This document shows, piece after piece, positions 8,943 to 18,080 of a stretch of 64,000 bases of DNA. The notes beneath the pieces are model-generated. The model searched no databases and was not told where the DNA came from. It saw nothing but the letters and a program-made list of their open reading frames with translations. This stretch comes from Pseudomonadota bacterium (GTDB lineage Bacteria > Chloroflexota > UBA5177), in NCBI GenBank assembly GCA_021324655.1, contig JAJPIP010000033.1, positions 1-64,000 on the forward strand, in the 5' to 3' direction. A program made the position numbers and the translations under genes. Within the stretch, counting starts at the first letter, position 1; each line of letters opens with the position of its first letter.

Positions 8943-9523
8943 TGAACCAGCGGCGCCTAGCTCGCCTCGTGACGGAGGTGCTCGCTCCGGCACCGGTGGC
9001 AGCCACTCTTCTGCTTCTGATCGCCTGGCACAGCACCTCGTCGCTCCTCGAGGCGGCCTGGTGGGGCTTCCTCACCGTCCTCTTCACCGTGCTGATCCCT
9101 TTTCTCTATCTCCTCTACGGCGTGCGGCGTCGCCGTTTCACCGATCACCACGTTCGTCTTCGTCAACAGCGGCCATTACCACTTGGCGTCGCCGTCGTCT
9201 CGGTGGTGGTTGATGTCGTGCTGCTACTGATCTTCGGCGCACCGCGCGAGTTGCTGGCCCTGGTTGTGGCGATGGCGGTAGGTCTCGGTATCTCGACGCT
9301 TGTCACCCTCTTCTGGAAGATCTCGATCCATGTGGCCGTCGTCGCCGGCGCCGTCGTCATCCTGGTCCTTGTCTTTCGGCCTGCTCTCCTCCTGCTGGCG
9401 CCTGTCGTGCTCCTGGTCGCTTGGGCACGAGTGGACTTAGGCGACCACACAGTGAGACAGGTGGCTGCCGGGGCGGTGATCGGAGCGCTGGTGGCGGCTA
9501 CGGTTTTCAGCGTCCTTCGGTAG
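8942..9523 (+). CDS. PAP2-superfamily-like integral membrane protein
   Basis: A 193-aa protein with five or six membrane helices. WKISIHVAVVAG and WARVDLGDHTVRQVAAGA sit where PAP2 phosphatases have PSGH and SRxxxxxHxxxD, so it looks like a distant PAP2 relative. The first PAP2 lysine/arginine motif is unclear, so catalysis is uncertain. The ATG at 8942 shares its A with the previous stop; a GTG at 8939 is possible. A frameshifted paralogue lies at about 20.5-21.0 kb, across the exported-protein cluster. Confidence 0.7.
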   Translation: MNQRRLARLVTEVLAPAPVAATLLLLIAWHSTSSLLEAAWWGFLTVLFTVLIPFLYLLYGVRRRRFTDHHVRLRQQRPLPLGVAVVSVVVDVVLLLIFGAPRELLALVVAMAVGLGISTLVTLFWKISIHVAVVAGAVVILVLVFRPALLLLAPVVLLVAWARVDLGDHTVRQVAAGAVIGALVAATVFSVLR

Positions 9524-9774
9524 AAGGCCTGCGCCAGAGCGCCGGCGGGAAGAGGTGGGGAACTGTACGCGCACGGCGAATCAGAGAATAAGCGGGACCG
9601 AGACGAGGGGCAGGATCACCTATCCAGGTCACGAATTCCCCGTGGCCCTGCCCAACCGAGCGGATCACGCGCGCGACGGCGTGGTGCCCAGCCCTGTCCA
9701 ACTCTGCTCTGTATCGTATCTTCCCATCCGCTCGACCGTTCCGTTCCCCGGTAAAAGGAGCCTCTCCACATACC

Positions 9775-9935
9775 TTAACCCGCACGTTGTCCCACCGGCT
9801 TCCGGCGACACCGTCTGCGTCGCTCGTGCCGTCTGCCGCAAGGGAAACCTCTGCGTGCGCGACGAGTTTGGCGCCATCTACGACCTTTCCTTCTTGCTGC
9901 GCCAGGCGCTCGCTGCGTTCCACAGCAGGTGTGCC
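9775..9935 (+). pseudogene. Probable IS1182-type transposase N-terminal remnant
   Basis: Within the 466-bp gap after the PAP2-like gene, one plus frame reads VARAVCRKGNLCVRDEFGA followed by IYD. This resembles the start of IS1182-family transposases (VARAAFPKGN-type followed by RDE-G-x-I). The frame decays within about 20 residues and there is no catalytic region. I see no terminal inverted repeats. The rest of the gap (9524-9775) shows no supportable gene. This is a pattern match from memory and is tentative. Confidence 0.4.
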
Positions 9936-9989
9936 GACGGCCACGGAGCATGACCGATGTCCTCGAGATTACTCAGGACGGACGACGTC

Positions 9990-11267
9990 TCAGTTGGGAG
10001 GACGCGCCACTGCTATGTAGTGTTTGATTGGCCATACTCCGGGCGGCGGATTGGTCAAGTTATCATTCCATTGCCACACCGCGTAGTTTCCATCGGCGGA
10101 CCCCTCCGGGTACATCGGTCCGGCGTACACCCTTCCTTTGTCCAGAATGTAGACACGGTGGCTGGTCAAGCCATAGGCGTCGATTCGCGAGGAGCTATGC
10201 GCATACCAGACGAGGCTATCCTGCAGCAGGGTTGGCGAATAGTCGCATTGGGTCCAGGGCTGACCCGGCCCGGCCCGGCAGGCGGCGGAGGGATCCTTCG
10301 GGTCGTGCTTCGCCCGCCGACTGACCATGACCGTCGCGCCGGTCTTCAGATCGAGCAGCCAGATGGCACCGGGGGCAAACCGGTCGGGCGCCTCCTTCCA
10401 CGCGATGTACCGCCCGTTCGTCGTGGGAACCGATGAGAGGTGGTTCGTCGTCAGTTGAGTAACCCGACCGGCCGGGAAGTGCTCGATGAGGAGGTCGGTG
10501 CCGTTGACGTTGTAGGTGGGGGGCCCGCCATCGACGCGGGAGGGACAGGTTCCCTCCTGCATCCAGACCGCGAACCGAATGTGTGGCGCAATGGCCGGCC
10601 AGGCCTGATTGCAGGGAGCCTGCGTGGTGTAGAGGGTCGTCGTCCTGCCACCAGGAAGCCGTTTCATGCGTATCGACGAGACCCAGTGCCCGGCGCCGTT
10701 CGGTGAGGTCACGCAGTGCGCCAGGCACGTGGTCACCGCCCACACGACCGTATCGCCCTCGAGCGCCCACGTCGGCGTGGCCCAGTCATAGGGCGGGTGG
10801 CCCGAGGTCTTGCTCGAATCGACCAGGAAGTGCCCCCCGGTCCCGCGGTTCATGGCCCAGAGCTGCCACGTATAGCCGCCCTCCTCCCACACAAGCCAGT
10901 GCCGAGACATCACGACGCCGTTGAACAAGTTGTAGTCAGGCGGGCGATTCACGGCGATAACCCGTGGGTGAAACGGGTGAACGGGCGATGTATAGAGGTC
11001 GACGTCGCAGGGCTTGTGGAAATCGCAATTGGTGGCGCTCCACACGACCGTGTCCCTGTAAACACGGGGCAGATCGACATAGCGTTGGGGCACGAGAAAG
11101 TGCACGACGCGCGGCTGAGCAGGAGCGGCGCCGGACGCCGCTCCTGCTGCTCCTAGGATGAGCATACCCGCGACCGCAGCTGCGGCTATGCCCCAGGTCA
11201 CCCGCCGGACGACCAGTCGTCTGCGTCGGGATAACGGTCCGTCTCGCCGGGGGCTACCAGAGATCAT
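9990..11267 (-). CDS. Exported propeller-like protein of unknown function
   Basis: A 425-aa protein with a basic N-terminus and one long hydrophobic segment (ITWGIAAAAV-type through ILGAAGAASG) that reads as a signal peptide or anchor. The mature part has repeated strand patterns such as DTVVWS, HWLVWEEG, DTVVWAV, RYIAWKE and DSLVWYA spaced about 50-60 residues apart. This suggests a beta-propeller of TolB-like blades. Paired cysteines within blades fit an extracellular location. Its ATG overlaps the end of the C39-like gene by 14 bases, so the two are probably co-translated. I do not recognise a specific family. Confidence 0.7.
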   Translation of the reverse strand: MISGSPRRDGPLSRRRRLVVRRVTWGIAAAAVAGMLILGAAGAASGAAPAQPRVVHFLVPQRYVDLPRVYRDTVVWSATNCDFHKPCDVDLYTSPVHPFHPRVIAVNRPPDYNLFNGVVMSRHWLVWEEGGYTWQLWAMNRGTGGHFLVDSSKTSGHPPYDWATPTWALEGDTVVWAVTTCLAHCVTSPNGAGHWVSSIRMKRLPGGRTTTLYTTQAPCNQAWPAIAPHIRFAVWMQEGTCPSRVDGGPPTYNVNGTDLLIEHFPAGRVTQLTTNHLSSVPTTNGRYIAWKEAPDRFAPGAIWLLDLKTGATVMVSRRAKHDPKDPSAACRAGPGQPWTQCDYSPTLLQDSLVWYAHSSSRIDAYGLTSHRVYILDKGRVYAGPMYPEGSADGNYAVWQWNDNLTNPPPGVWPIKHYIAVARPPN

Positions 11268-12339
11268 CGTGACTGCTATATGACCCCATGATCGCGTCGT
11301 AGATCACGTACGCGGGGTCATTGTAATTGCCGAACGTGTTCCCGCCGTTGTTCTCGAACGATCTCCCCGACTGGTAGGCTGTGTCGACCCAGTTCACGTA
11401 CGAGTTGCTGGTATTCCAGCCGTTTACCGGGACGAAGTGGTCCGCGTTGCTGTTCGTCGACCATTCCGGCATCGAGTCGGTGCTCACCTCGGCGATGATC
11501 GCCCCGCCATACTGCTCCAGATCGAAGCTGGCGTCGCCGTTGAAGTCCGACTGCGTGAGGGTCCCGCCCCCTTCATCGTACGGGTCATCGATGAAGGTGT
11601 TCGCGTTGTTGTCGTTGTTGTTAATGAAACTCTTCAGGCTCTGCCAGGTCGTGCCCCAGCCGTACTGGCTGGAATAGCCCATTTCCCAGTAGGCAGCTTC
11701 GTACAGGTACCCGTACCAACCCCACCCCCAGCCGTAGACCTGGGCGCCCGCCGAGTCCGTGCTGTGCAAGCCTTCCCCATCGCCTGTCGAGTTGGAGTAG
11801 TTGGAGACAGCGGTGGATGCCCACGAGCGGGCTGTGAAGGTTGTGGAGCCCGGACCGCACATGTAGAAGTAGAAACCGTTGTCATTATTGTAGTTGGGAG
11901 GCGGCCAACCGATGCTGCCGCTAGACGTACTGCTGGTGTGGGTGGCGTTGAAATACCAGCCTGCGCTCCAGTTCCACCCCCAATTGTCATCGACGTTGGG
12001 TTCCGGCTTCAGCACGTAGTTGTTCGAGTAGTACCAACTGCCGCTCTGGTAACCGGGCGATGCGCCCCGGTTCCCGCCCTGCGCGTTCGATGCGGATTGC
12101 TGGGCGAGAAAGGCCCGCTGGGCGCTGACCTTCTTCTCCACAACCGCTTGCTCGGCGGGCGTGAGAACCGGAACTGTGCGGTCAGGGATTGCGCCGCCTC
12201 CCGGAGGCGTTGATGGCTGGGCGGCAGGACCGCCTCCATCTCCATAGGCTGAATGGGGACTTCCCGGCCACACCGAGACGCAGAGGGCGAAGACCATGAT
12301 GGCCAATGCCAGAGTAACGCGACATGCTCTGCGAATCAT
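11254..12339 (-). CDS. Secreted C39-like (papain-fold) cysteine peptidase candidate
   Basis: A 361-aa protein with a signal peptide (residues 1-32) and a Pro-rich linker. A helical segment follows, then an Asn/Trp/Tyr/Gly-rich domain. MCGPGST looks like the nucleophile motif of C39-like peptidases, and DHFVPVNGW followed by NWVDT resembles the catalytic His and Asp region. These assignments are by motif and order only. The start is supported by GGAAGGAG seven bases before the ATG at 12339. It heads a two-gene unit with the propeller protein. Two CRP-like palindromes lie about 270 bp upstream. Confidence 0.65.
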   Translation of the reverse strand: MIRRACRVTLALAIMVFALCVSVWPGSPHSAYGDGGGPAAQPSTPPGGGAIPDRTVPVLTPAEQAVVEKKVSAQRAFLAQQSASNAQGGNRGASPGYQSGSWYYSNNYVLKPEPNVDDNWGWNWSAGWYFNATHTSSTSSGSIGWPPPNYNNDNGFYFYMCGPGSTTFTARSWASTAVSNYSNSTGDGEGLHSTDSAGAQVYGWGWGWYGYLYEAAYWEMGYSSQYGWGTTWQSLKSFINNNDNNANTFIDDPYDEGGGTLTQSDFNGDASFDLEQYGGAIIAEVSTDSMPEWSTNSNADHFVPVNGWNTSNSYVNWVDTAYQSGRSFENNGGNTFGNYNDPAYVIYDAIMGSYSSHDDLW

Positions 12340-12607
12340 TATTTGGCTCCTTCCTGATTCCAATCTTGTCAGCCCGAATCTGGCGACCCGCGCCCAACAG
12401 TGACCTCCTGGATCCGCTTCTCGGCTACGATCAGCAGTCCTGGGAGCTTGTCGTTCGCTGTCGGCATTGGCATTCCTACGGGGACGCTCGTCACCGATGG
12501 GGCCTTTGTTCTCAGTTCTCCGCTCCTTTCCCCGCTCCAGCCAGTTCCTCCTTGACCGCGGTGATGGCAGCGTAACGCGAACGGAGTGAGGTGTCACGTG
12601 CAAACCG

Positions 12608-12635
12608 TCACATCGCTGATGTGAGGCTCTTCACA
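12608..12635. promoter_or_regulatory. Overlapping CRP/FNR-type operator palindromes
   Basis: Two palindromes overlap here. TCACATC-GCT-GATGTGA occupies 12608-12624, and TGTGA-GGCTCT-TCACA occupies 12620-12635, the exact E. coli CRP half-site spacing. They sit just after the stop of the Crp-type gene and upstream of the C39-like operon. That position fits regulation of the downstream exported proteins. The first could also act as a short hairpin. The rest of 12340-12607 shows no gene. Confidence 0.55.
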
Positions 12636-13376
12636 TTACCGATCTGACGATCCCCGCAGTAGCCCAGCTGGCCGTCCATCGCAGAGTACCTTGATACCCC
12701 GGCGGTGTCGGCCGTACGCGATGAGGCCTTGCTGTTCTAACTTCGGGAGCAAGCGCGTGACTGCCTCCCGGCTGGCGCCAATCCGCTGAGCAAGCTCCCC
12801 GTGAGTCGCCCAGACCATACGCTCGGGGTCAGACTCGGCCAGCCGCTGCAACTCGTCCCAGAGGCGGGTGAGGGCATCATGGGAGATCTGTTCCCAGAAC
12901 AGGAGGCCAAGCTCCATAAACCGCTGACGTAACTGGTGGTAGAGAGCGGCGGCGGCGCTTGGGGTGGCGAAGATCGCCTCGTGCAGGAGCTGACGGGGGA
13001 AGCGGCAGACAACCGTACCTTCCTCTGCCGCTTCGGCGTAGGCATCCTCCTTCACCGTAGCCGGCACGTCGGCAAAGTCGATCAGGTCACCCGGGCCCAG
13101 GCGAAACACGACCAGTTCGTCTCCCTTGGGACTCCGGCAACCAACGAACCCGGTCCCGCGGACCAGGATGTGCACGACCCCTACATCGCTCTCTGGCCCC
13201 GCAATGGGCTCGCCTCGGCGATAGGACCGCCAGCTTGCACTCTCCGCCAAGGCGAGCAGACGGTTCTCCGACACGCCGGCCAGCAGCGGCACGTGAATCA
13301 GCAATGCAGTGTCTACTCTCCCTGCTCGCCAGGGAAGCCATCCCTCCTCGTGGTCCATCGCCTGCCCCCGTCTCAT
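12636..13376 (-). CDS. Crp/Fnr-family transcriptional regulator
   Basis: A 246-aa protein with an N-terminal cyclic-nucleotide-binding-like beta barrel (residues about 28-140) and a C-terminal winged helix (GELAQRIGASREAVTRLLPK). There is no FNR cysteine cluster. The ATG at 13376 overlaps the phosphoesterase stop (TGATG); an in-frame ATG at 13358 is an alternative. Likely DNA targets are the palindromes immediately downstream. It sits inside the exported-protein cluster and probably controls part of it. Confidence 0.85.
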   Translation of the reverse strand: MRRGQAMDHEEGWLPWRAGRVDTALLIHVPLLAGVSENRLLALAESASWRSYRRGEPIAGPESDVGVVHILVRGTGFVGCRSPKGDELVVFRLGPGDLIDFADVPATVKEDAYAEAAEEGTVVCRFPRQLLHEAIFATPSAAAALYHQLRQRFMELGLLFWEQISHDALTRLWDELQRLAESDPERMVWATHGELAQRIGASREAVTRLLPKLEQQGLIAYGRHRRGIKVLCDGRPAGLLRGSSDR

Positions 13377-15136
13377 CACGGAGAGCTCATAAGGGTGATG
13401 TCCTCGGCCGCTGTGACTGCGCCTAGTCGCGCGTTCTCGATGCCTTCTGCCGTGATCACCCGCCCCGGCACGAACTCCTGCCAGCTTGCCGGCGCCCCGT
13501 TCGAGAGGTGGATACGGGTGTCCGGCCCGACTGTCACAGGCAAAATCCTATCACCGAAGCGGACGCGGATGGTCGTGTTCCCTGTCCAGTTGACGATGAC
13601 GCCGCGACTGCGGAACGGACGCAGATCGAGGTCGTACAGGGTCCCGGCGCCGTAGAGGAGGGCGCGAGTCGGGTCGGGGTGAGCCTTTGCCGCGACGCGG
13701 TCGCCAACCCGGAAGTCGGAGAGCCGGACCGGGATCGTCCCCTGCATCCGGAAGACGGTAGACCACCCGATGATGAGGGTGGCGACGGTGCCGGATGGCA
13801 ACCGCAGCGACAGATTGTATCCACCCGGGCGGGGCGAGAGTCGCAGATAGGTGCCGGCGATCCGGTCGTGGATGTGATAGTCGCTCGTCGGACACCGGCG
13901 CTGGCCGAGGACGACCGGCGCGAGCGGCCGCTGGTGGAGGTTGAGCGACGAGAGAAGGGAGGAGGCATCTCGGTCCCAGCGCGTGAGGGGTGGCAGGCGG
14001 AAGTCCTGCTCGATGAAGCGCAGGATGGAGTCGAAGTCCATGGTGTGGTGGTCGACAGCGTGGGCGCGAGCATAGGGGGAGATGATAATGGCGGGCACGC
14101 GTGGACCGAGCCGGATGGCATCGAGATGGGGCGGGGCGACGTGGTCGTAGAAGCCCCCGAAGTCATCCCAGGTGAGCACGACGAGGGTGGAGGGCCAATC
14201 GGGGCCACGCATCACGGCAGTGATCTGCCGGACTGTCCAGTTCTCGCCGGCGCACATGCTGTACGGCGGGTGCTCGCTGTCCGCCTCGTCCGAGACCAGC
14301 CAACTGACGGCGGGGAGGTGCCCCGCCGCGGCGTCTTCGGCGAAACGGCCGACGGGCACGACGTGGGACGTCCAGAGCGGCGAGTACCGGATGTGCCGGA
14401 TCGCATCGAAGGAGGACCAGATGTAGCCGGAGCGGTACTGGCCAGGGGCGTAGTACCGCCACGAGATGTGGCGGTGATCCAGAGAATCGGCCATAGTGGG
14501 CATGTTGAAGCAGGGTTTGGTCTCGTAGGTGCGACCCGTCGTCGGGTTGATAGCGTTGACCCAACTCGTCGCCCCGCCGTCGCACCCCCAGGCATAGTGA
14601 GTCTGCCCCTGGGGGTTGTCGACCGTATTCGCGGAACTGGCGGCGATGGTCACGAGGTGGTTGGGGAAACTCGCTCCCATAATGGTGGAGAAGAAGCGGT
14701 CGTCGAGGGTGAAGTCGCGTGCGTACTGCCAGTACGCGGGAATATCGGCGGGGCCGTACTGCGAGTCGGCGACATCCTGGCCGTCCTGAATAGCCCCCAG
14801 GAGTCGGTCGAAACGGTCCATCCGCCCCCCGTCCACAGCGAAGCGCGCCGCTACCGAGCTGTGATCGATGTCGAGTAGGGTGTGGTCGGGAGCATGGCCG
14901 AGCGGGACCACACCATCGTCCGACAACCTTGCCCACGTGGCACCGTTCGCGCGAGGGAACCGCCCGAAGAGATTGTCGAAGGAGTGATTCTCCTTGTCGA
15001 TGATGACGACGTGGGCGATGGGGTAGCGGGCGTACGCAACGGGCTGGGCGTCACGCGGCGTCGATGCGGCACGGAACGGCAGTGAAAGGAGGGTGGCGGC
15101 AAGGATGGCAGCGAGAATCGGGAGAAAAACGCGCAT
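13376..15136 (-). CDS. Secreted phosphoesterase (phospholipase C/acid phosphatase family)
   Basis: A 586-aa protein with a signal peptide and an alkaline-phosphatase-superfamily phosphoesterase domain. The metal-site segments are [13 protein letters not shown] near the N-terminus, [13 protein letters not shown], and [15 protein letters not shown] with a following [11 protein letters not shown]. This matches AcpA/PlcC-type enzymes. The last 180 residues form two beta repeats with GDRV, resembling a DUF5666 domain; a similar domain occurs in the Tat protein at 17.4-18.1 kb. The start at 15136 has AGGGG seven bases before it. Confidence 0.85.
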   Translation of the reverse strand: MRVFLPILAAILAATLLSLPFRAASTPRDAQPVAYARYPIAHVVIIDKENHSFDNLFGRFPRANGATWARLSDDGVVPLGHAPDHTLLDIDHSSVAARFAVDGGRMDRFDRLLGAIQDGQDVADSQYGPADIPAYWQYARDFTLDDRFFSTIMGASFPNHLVTIAASSANTVDNPQGQTHYAWGCDGGATSWVNAINPTTGRTYETKPCFNMPTMADSLDHRHISWRYYAPGQYRSGYIWSSFDAIRHIRYSPLWTSHVVPVGRFAEDAAAGHLPAVSWLVSDEADSEHPPYSMCAGENWTVRQITAVMRGPDWPSTLVVLTWDDFGGFYDHVAPPHLDAIRLGPRVPAIIISPYARAHAVDHHTMDFDSILRFIEQDFRLPPLTRWDRDASSLLSSLNLHQRPLAPVVLGQRRCPTSDYHIHDRIAGTYLRLSPRPGGYNLSLRLPSGTVATLIIGWSTVFRMQGTIPVRLSDFRVGDRVAAKAHPDPTRALLYGAGTLYDLDLRPFRSRGVIVNWTGNTTIRVRFGDRILPVTVGPDTRIHLSNGAPASWQEFVPGRVITAEGIENARLGAVTAAEDITLMSSP

Positions 15137-15210
15137 TGACGGCCCCTTGAGAGGAAGGCGAGGAGACGCGAAGGGAGAACCGGATCCATCTCGGCTCCCT
15201 GCAGCGGTGT

Positions 15211-16548
15211 CTACCGTGAACTGGCGGGCGGGGAACCGGTCCAGTAGTCGTACGCGGCACCCCACGGGATATGACCGTAGTAGTCGAGGGCGAGGGGGCT
15301 GGGAGTCAGGGCCGCGACGATCTGGCGCAGTCCCGTCTCGTCCGCGTGTACCAGCCAGAGTTCGGCACGCTGGCCGTGGATGCGAGCGAAGACGATGGTG
15401 CTACCGTCCCGTGACCACTGCGGGTGGTCGTCCGCAAAGCTGGGATCGCTGGTGAGCCGTGTGGCCGCGGGGCCGTTCGCGGGAACGATCCAAAGGTGGC
15501 TGCCGGAGACGGCCCGGAGGGTCGAAGCCTGGCCTACCGGGCCAGCGATCTCGATTGCCACGGCCAGAGTGTGCCCTTCCGGGGACCAGGCCGGGGCGAC
15601 CATAGCGGTACGCGGATTGGTAAGCCGGCGCGGCGCGCCGTGAAGAGTCGCCAGCAAAAGCACCTTGTTCGCCCAGGTCTGCCGCCCTCCGCCCGCGACG
15701 ACAGCGAGGGTGCGGCCATCCGGCGACCAGGCCAGGAAGCTGCGGTACGGCAGCATGATCGGGACGATCCGGTGAGGCGAGCCTCCGGAGAGAGAGATGG
15801 CCATGAGCGGTTCCCCATCGGCGGCGAGAGAGGCGGAGAGCTGCATGCCCTGCCAGTAGAGGAGCTCGCTCGCGTCCGGCGACCAGCCGGCCAGATGGTA
15901 CTGGATCTGCGCGGGGGCTGGACTGAGGGAGATCCTCTCGCTGCCCGTCCCATCCGCGCGCACGCGCCACAGCCCTTGCTCCATGGGCGGTTTGCCCGGC
16001 GCCCGCACCTCGGCCTCGTAAGCGAGCCAAGCACCATCCGGTGACCATGCGAGGGCGGCCGCCCCCTCCCCTCCGCCACCCGAGACCACGCGCACCTCGC
16101 GAGACCCATCGGCATCCGTCAGAATGAGGCCTCCGTCACTGATGTACGCCAGCCGGTCGCCTCGTACCGACCATTCCACCTGCCCCTCGCCCGGAGCCAC
16201 GGGACCGAGAGAGTGGGCATCGCCACCATCGGCCCGCATCGTCCAGAGCGCCTGGTCCCTAATGAACGCAAGCCAGGTTCCAGAGGGGGACCAGAGCGGC
16301 CAGGAATCCCCGCCATCCTGCGTGAGCCGGTACGCCTTGCCATCCGGCAACTGCTTCGTCCAGACGTCGCCCCCCTGGATGTATGCGACCTTCCCGAGAG
16401 CAAGGGGCGGCACCGACGTTGGGTGCGCCTGAGCAACCGCGGTCGCCGTGGCGTCCGCCGCCGACTCGAAGCCAGCGTGGGCCTCGACGGCGCACCCAGC
16501 AAGGACAACCGGAGCGAGCAGGGACAAGATGGCAAGGCGGAACCTCAT
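15211..16548 (-). CDS. TolB-like beta-propeller lipoprotein
   Basis: A 445-aa protein with a lipobox (PVVLAGC) ending a short signal peptide, so it should be lipidated and anchored outside the membrane. It contains WD40-like/TolB repeats ([65 protein letters not shown]). Such proteins are binding scaffolds; no enzyme is predicted. It follows the 16.6-kb exported protein after 14 bases. The longer upstream reading frame lacks a signal and is not used. Confidence 0.82.
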   Translation of the reverse strand: MRFRLAILSLLAPVVLAGCAVEAHAGFESAADATATAVAQAHPTSVPPLALGKVAYIQGGDVWTKQLPDGKAYRLTQDGGDSWPLWSPSGTWLAFIRDQALWTMRADGGDAHSLGPVAPGEGQVEWSVRGDRLAYISDGGLILTDADGSREVRVVSGGGGEGAAALAWSPDGAWLAYEAEVRAPGKPPMEQGLWRVRADGTGSERISLSPAPAQIQYHLAGWSPDASELLYWQGMQLSASLAADGEPLMAISLSGGSPHRIVPIMLPYRSFLAWSPDGRTLAVVAGGGRQTWANKVLLLATLHGAPRRLTNPRTAMVAPAWSPEGHTLAVAIEIAGPVGQASTLRAVSGSHLWIVPANGPAATRLTSDPSFADDHPQWSRDGSTIVFARIHGQRAELWLVHADETGLRQIVAALTPSPLALDYYGHIPWGAAYDYWTGSPPASSR

Positions 16549-16562
16549 CGTGACTTCAGGAC

Positions 16563-17045
16563 TTAGTGGTAGACATACCAGACGTGCCACCCACCGAGGG
16601 TGCGTGCGACGTAGACAACGCCTTCCGACATCGACGCGCTGGGTTTGAAGTGGGGGAAGTAGAGGAGCACGACCCAGGAGCGGCCAGCCACGGTCGAACC
16701 GCACCGGTGCATGGCGATTCCGCGATACACCGCCACGAAGGAGTTGATGGCATCCGACTGCGCCCCCGAGGCGAGGGAGGCCATGGCGACGATCTTGTAG
16801 TTCGTGTGGCCCGGGGCATGGTTGTAGAGATTCGGCATGTCGCGTGCTATGGCAGCGGGGACCGCTGCCGCCGCCGTCGTTCCCGGGGAGAGCGTGGACG
16901 GGCAGCTCGGGGTCTGTGCCACGTGGCTGGCGGCTGGAGATCGTGCTGCGACGGCCCCGGGTCCGAGTAGTCCGAGGATCCCGACAACGGCGGCCAACCC
17001 AATGGCCGCGGCCGCATGGCGGGCCTTTCCTTCCATAAGGATCAT
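16563..17045 (-). CDS. Exported protein of unknown function
   Basis: A 160-aa protein with an N-terminal signal (HAAAAIGLAAVVGILGLLG). It has a mature domain of about 120 residues with two cysteines and a Trp/Tyr-rich C-terminus (GGWHVWYVYH). The start at 17045 has AAAGGAGG seven bases upstream. An in-frame ATG at 17093 would overlap the previous gene but lacks a site. It is next to the TolB-like lipoprotein and probably co-transcribed. I recognise no family. Confidence 0.65.
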   Translation of the reverse strand: MILMEGKARHAAAAIGLAAVVGILGLLGPGAVAARSPAASHVAQTPSCPSTLSPGTTAAAAVPAAIARDMPNLYNHAPGHTNYKIVAMASLASGAQSDAINSFVAVYRGIAMHRCGSTVAGRSWVVLLYFPHFKPSASMSEGVVYVARTLGGWHVWYVYH

Positions 17046-17089
17046 ATCTGCGCCTCCTTTGCGCATGCTAAGTCCTATTTCGTGGTATG

Positions 17090-17383
17090 TCATACCGCTG
17101 AGGCAGTGAGGTCAGTCACGGTGATCTGCTCGCCGGCGTCGTCGGGACATAGGCACTTGGCCGTGACCAGATCGCCTCCATGGAGATCAACCACAAAGAC
17201 CACCCAGGCAAGGTGCGGGCCTTGTTCAAGCTCGTACTGGACGAAACCTCGTCTGTCCTCGATCCACACGTCGGTCGGGCACGGTGAGGAGAGTTGAGCG
17301 CGGATGCCGCGGTAGACGGGAGAGCGCTTCGTGCCGCCCACCACCGTTCTCACCACATCCGGCGCCAGGCCCCAGGCCGCCAC
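17090..17383 (-). CDS. Small protein of unknown function
   Basis: 97 aa from GTG 17383. The C-terminal half (VWIEDRRGFVQYELEQGPHL then AWVVFVVDLHGGDLV) reads like a folded alpha/beta protein, and codon use matches the neighbours. A better ribosome site and ATG lie upstream at about 17.43 kb in the same frame, but an in-frame TGA intervenes after ten codons. The gene may therefore start at the weak GTG or may have lost its original start. The stop overlaps an ATG of the next frame. Confidence 0.45.
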   Translation of the reverse strand: MAAWGLAPDVVRTVVGGTKRSPVYRGIRAQLSSPCPTDVWIEDRRGFVQYELEQGPHLAWVVFVVDLHGGDLVTAKCLCPDDAGEQITVTDLTASAV

Positions 17384-17448
17384 CCGGGCGGCTGGATCCC
17401 CACCTCAGCGACGACCTCGTCCCGAGAGGCGTGGCATTACTTCACCCC

Positions 17449-18066
17449 CTAAACGGCCGAGAAGATCTTGACGACATCGATCTCGTTGGTGTCCGGATGC
17501 CACGCGCCGATGATCTGGAGGTGCGAACCGACCTTGAGCTGGGACAGATCGTGCGTCGGAGGCGCCAGGTTCCGTATGACCACCGTCTCCGGGACGATGT
17601 GCCCGATCAGTTGGTCCCCCGTCTGATGCAGATGTGCCTGGTTCAGGATGAGACGATCGCTCGCAACGCTCGCGAGCACCGTATGGATGTTGACGATATT
17701 GACCCAGATCGTCTCCGCGATGAACGTGCCATCGCTCCCAGGAACGCCCCGCGCGTAGAACCGGTCGTTGACCTGGACATTGTCGAGGGTGGTATCACGG
17801 ACCTTCCAGATGCGCGTCGAGTTGGTGATCTGAATGCGCTGGACCAGGAGCTGCGAGCTCTGGGCGGTCAGCACTGAGCCGTTGATGCCGATGATCTTGC
17901 CCTCGGCGAAGTTCGGGTTTCTCCCGCCTTGCTCTGCCTCGCCCGGTACCGGGGACGCCGCGTCGACCGCGGGCGCGACGAGTTGGCCGAGTGAAGCCGC
18001 GCTCACGACCCCGGCTCCGCTCAGGACGGTCCGCGTGAGAAACTCACGCCGATTTACCTGACTCAT
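17449..18066 (-). CDS. Tat-exported protein with DUF5666-like beta domain
   Basis: A 205-aa protein. The N-terminus carries a twin-arginine signal (NRREFLTRTVLSGAGVV) with an AxA-like end near residue 35. The mature part has repeated beta segments (GKIIGINGSVLTAQSS; VGSHLQIIGAWHPDTNEIDV) like the DUF5666 domain. The start at 18066 has GAGGAGG six bases upstream. It follows the Cys-rich double-psi-barrel gene after 14 bases and is likely exported folded. Function unknown. Confidence 0.7.
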   Translation of the reverse strand: MSQVNRREFLTRTVLSGAGVVSAASLGQLVAPAVDAASPVPGEAEQGGRNPNFAEGKIIGINGSVLTAQSSQLLVQRIQITNSTRIWKVRDTTLDNVQVNDRFYARGVPGSDGTFIAETIWVNIVNIHTVLASVASDRLILNQAHLHQTGDQLIGHIVPETVVIRNLAPPTHDLSQLKVGSHLQIIGAWHPDTNEIDVVKIFSAV

Positions 18067-18080
18067 ACCGATCCTCCTCT

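Noticed and set aside
17380-17435. In-frame TGA between a good ATG and the 17.1-17.4 kb small gene, considered as a second selenocysteine codon
   Set aside because: The codon follows Arg-Gly-Arg-Arg with no redox motif, no partner cysteine and no suitable hairpin. A later GTG start or a lost start is simpler.
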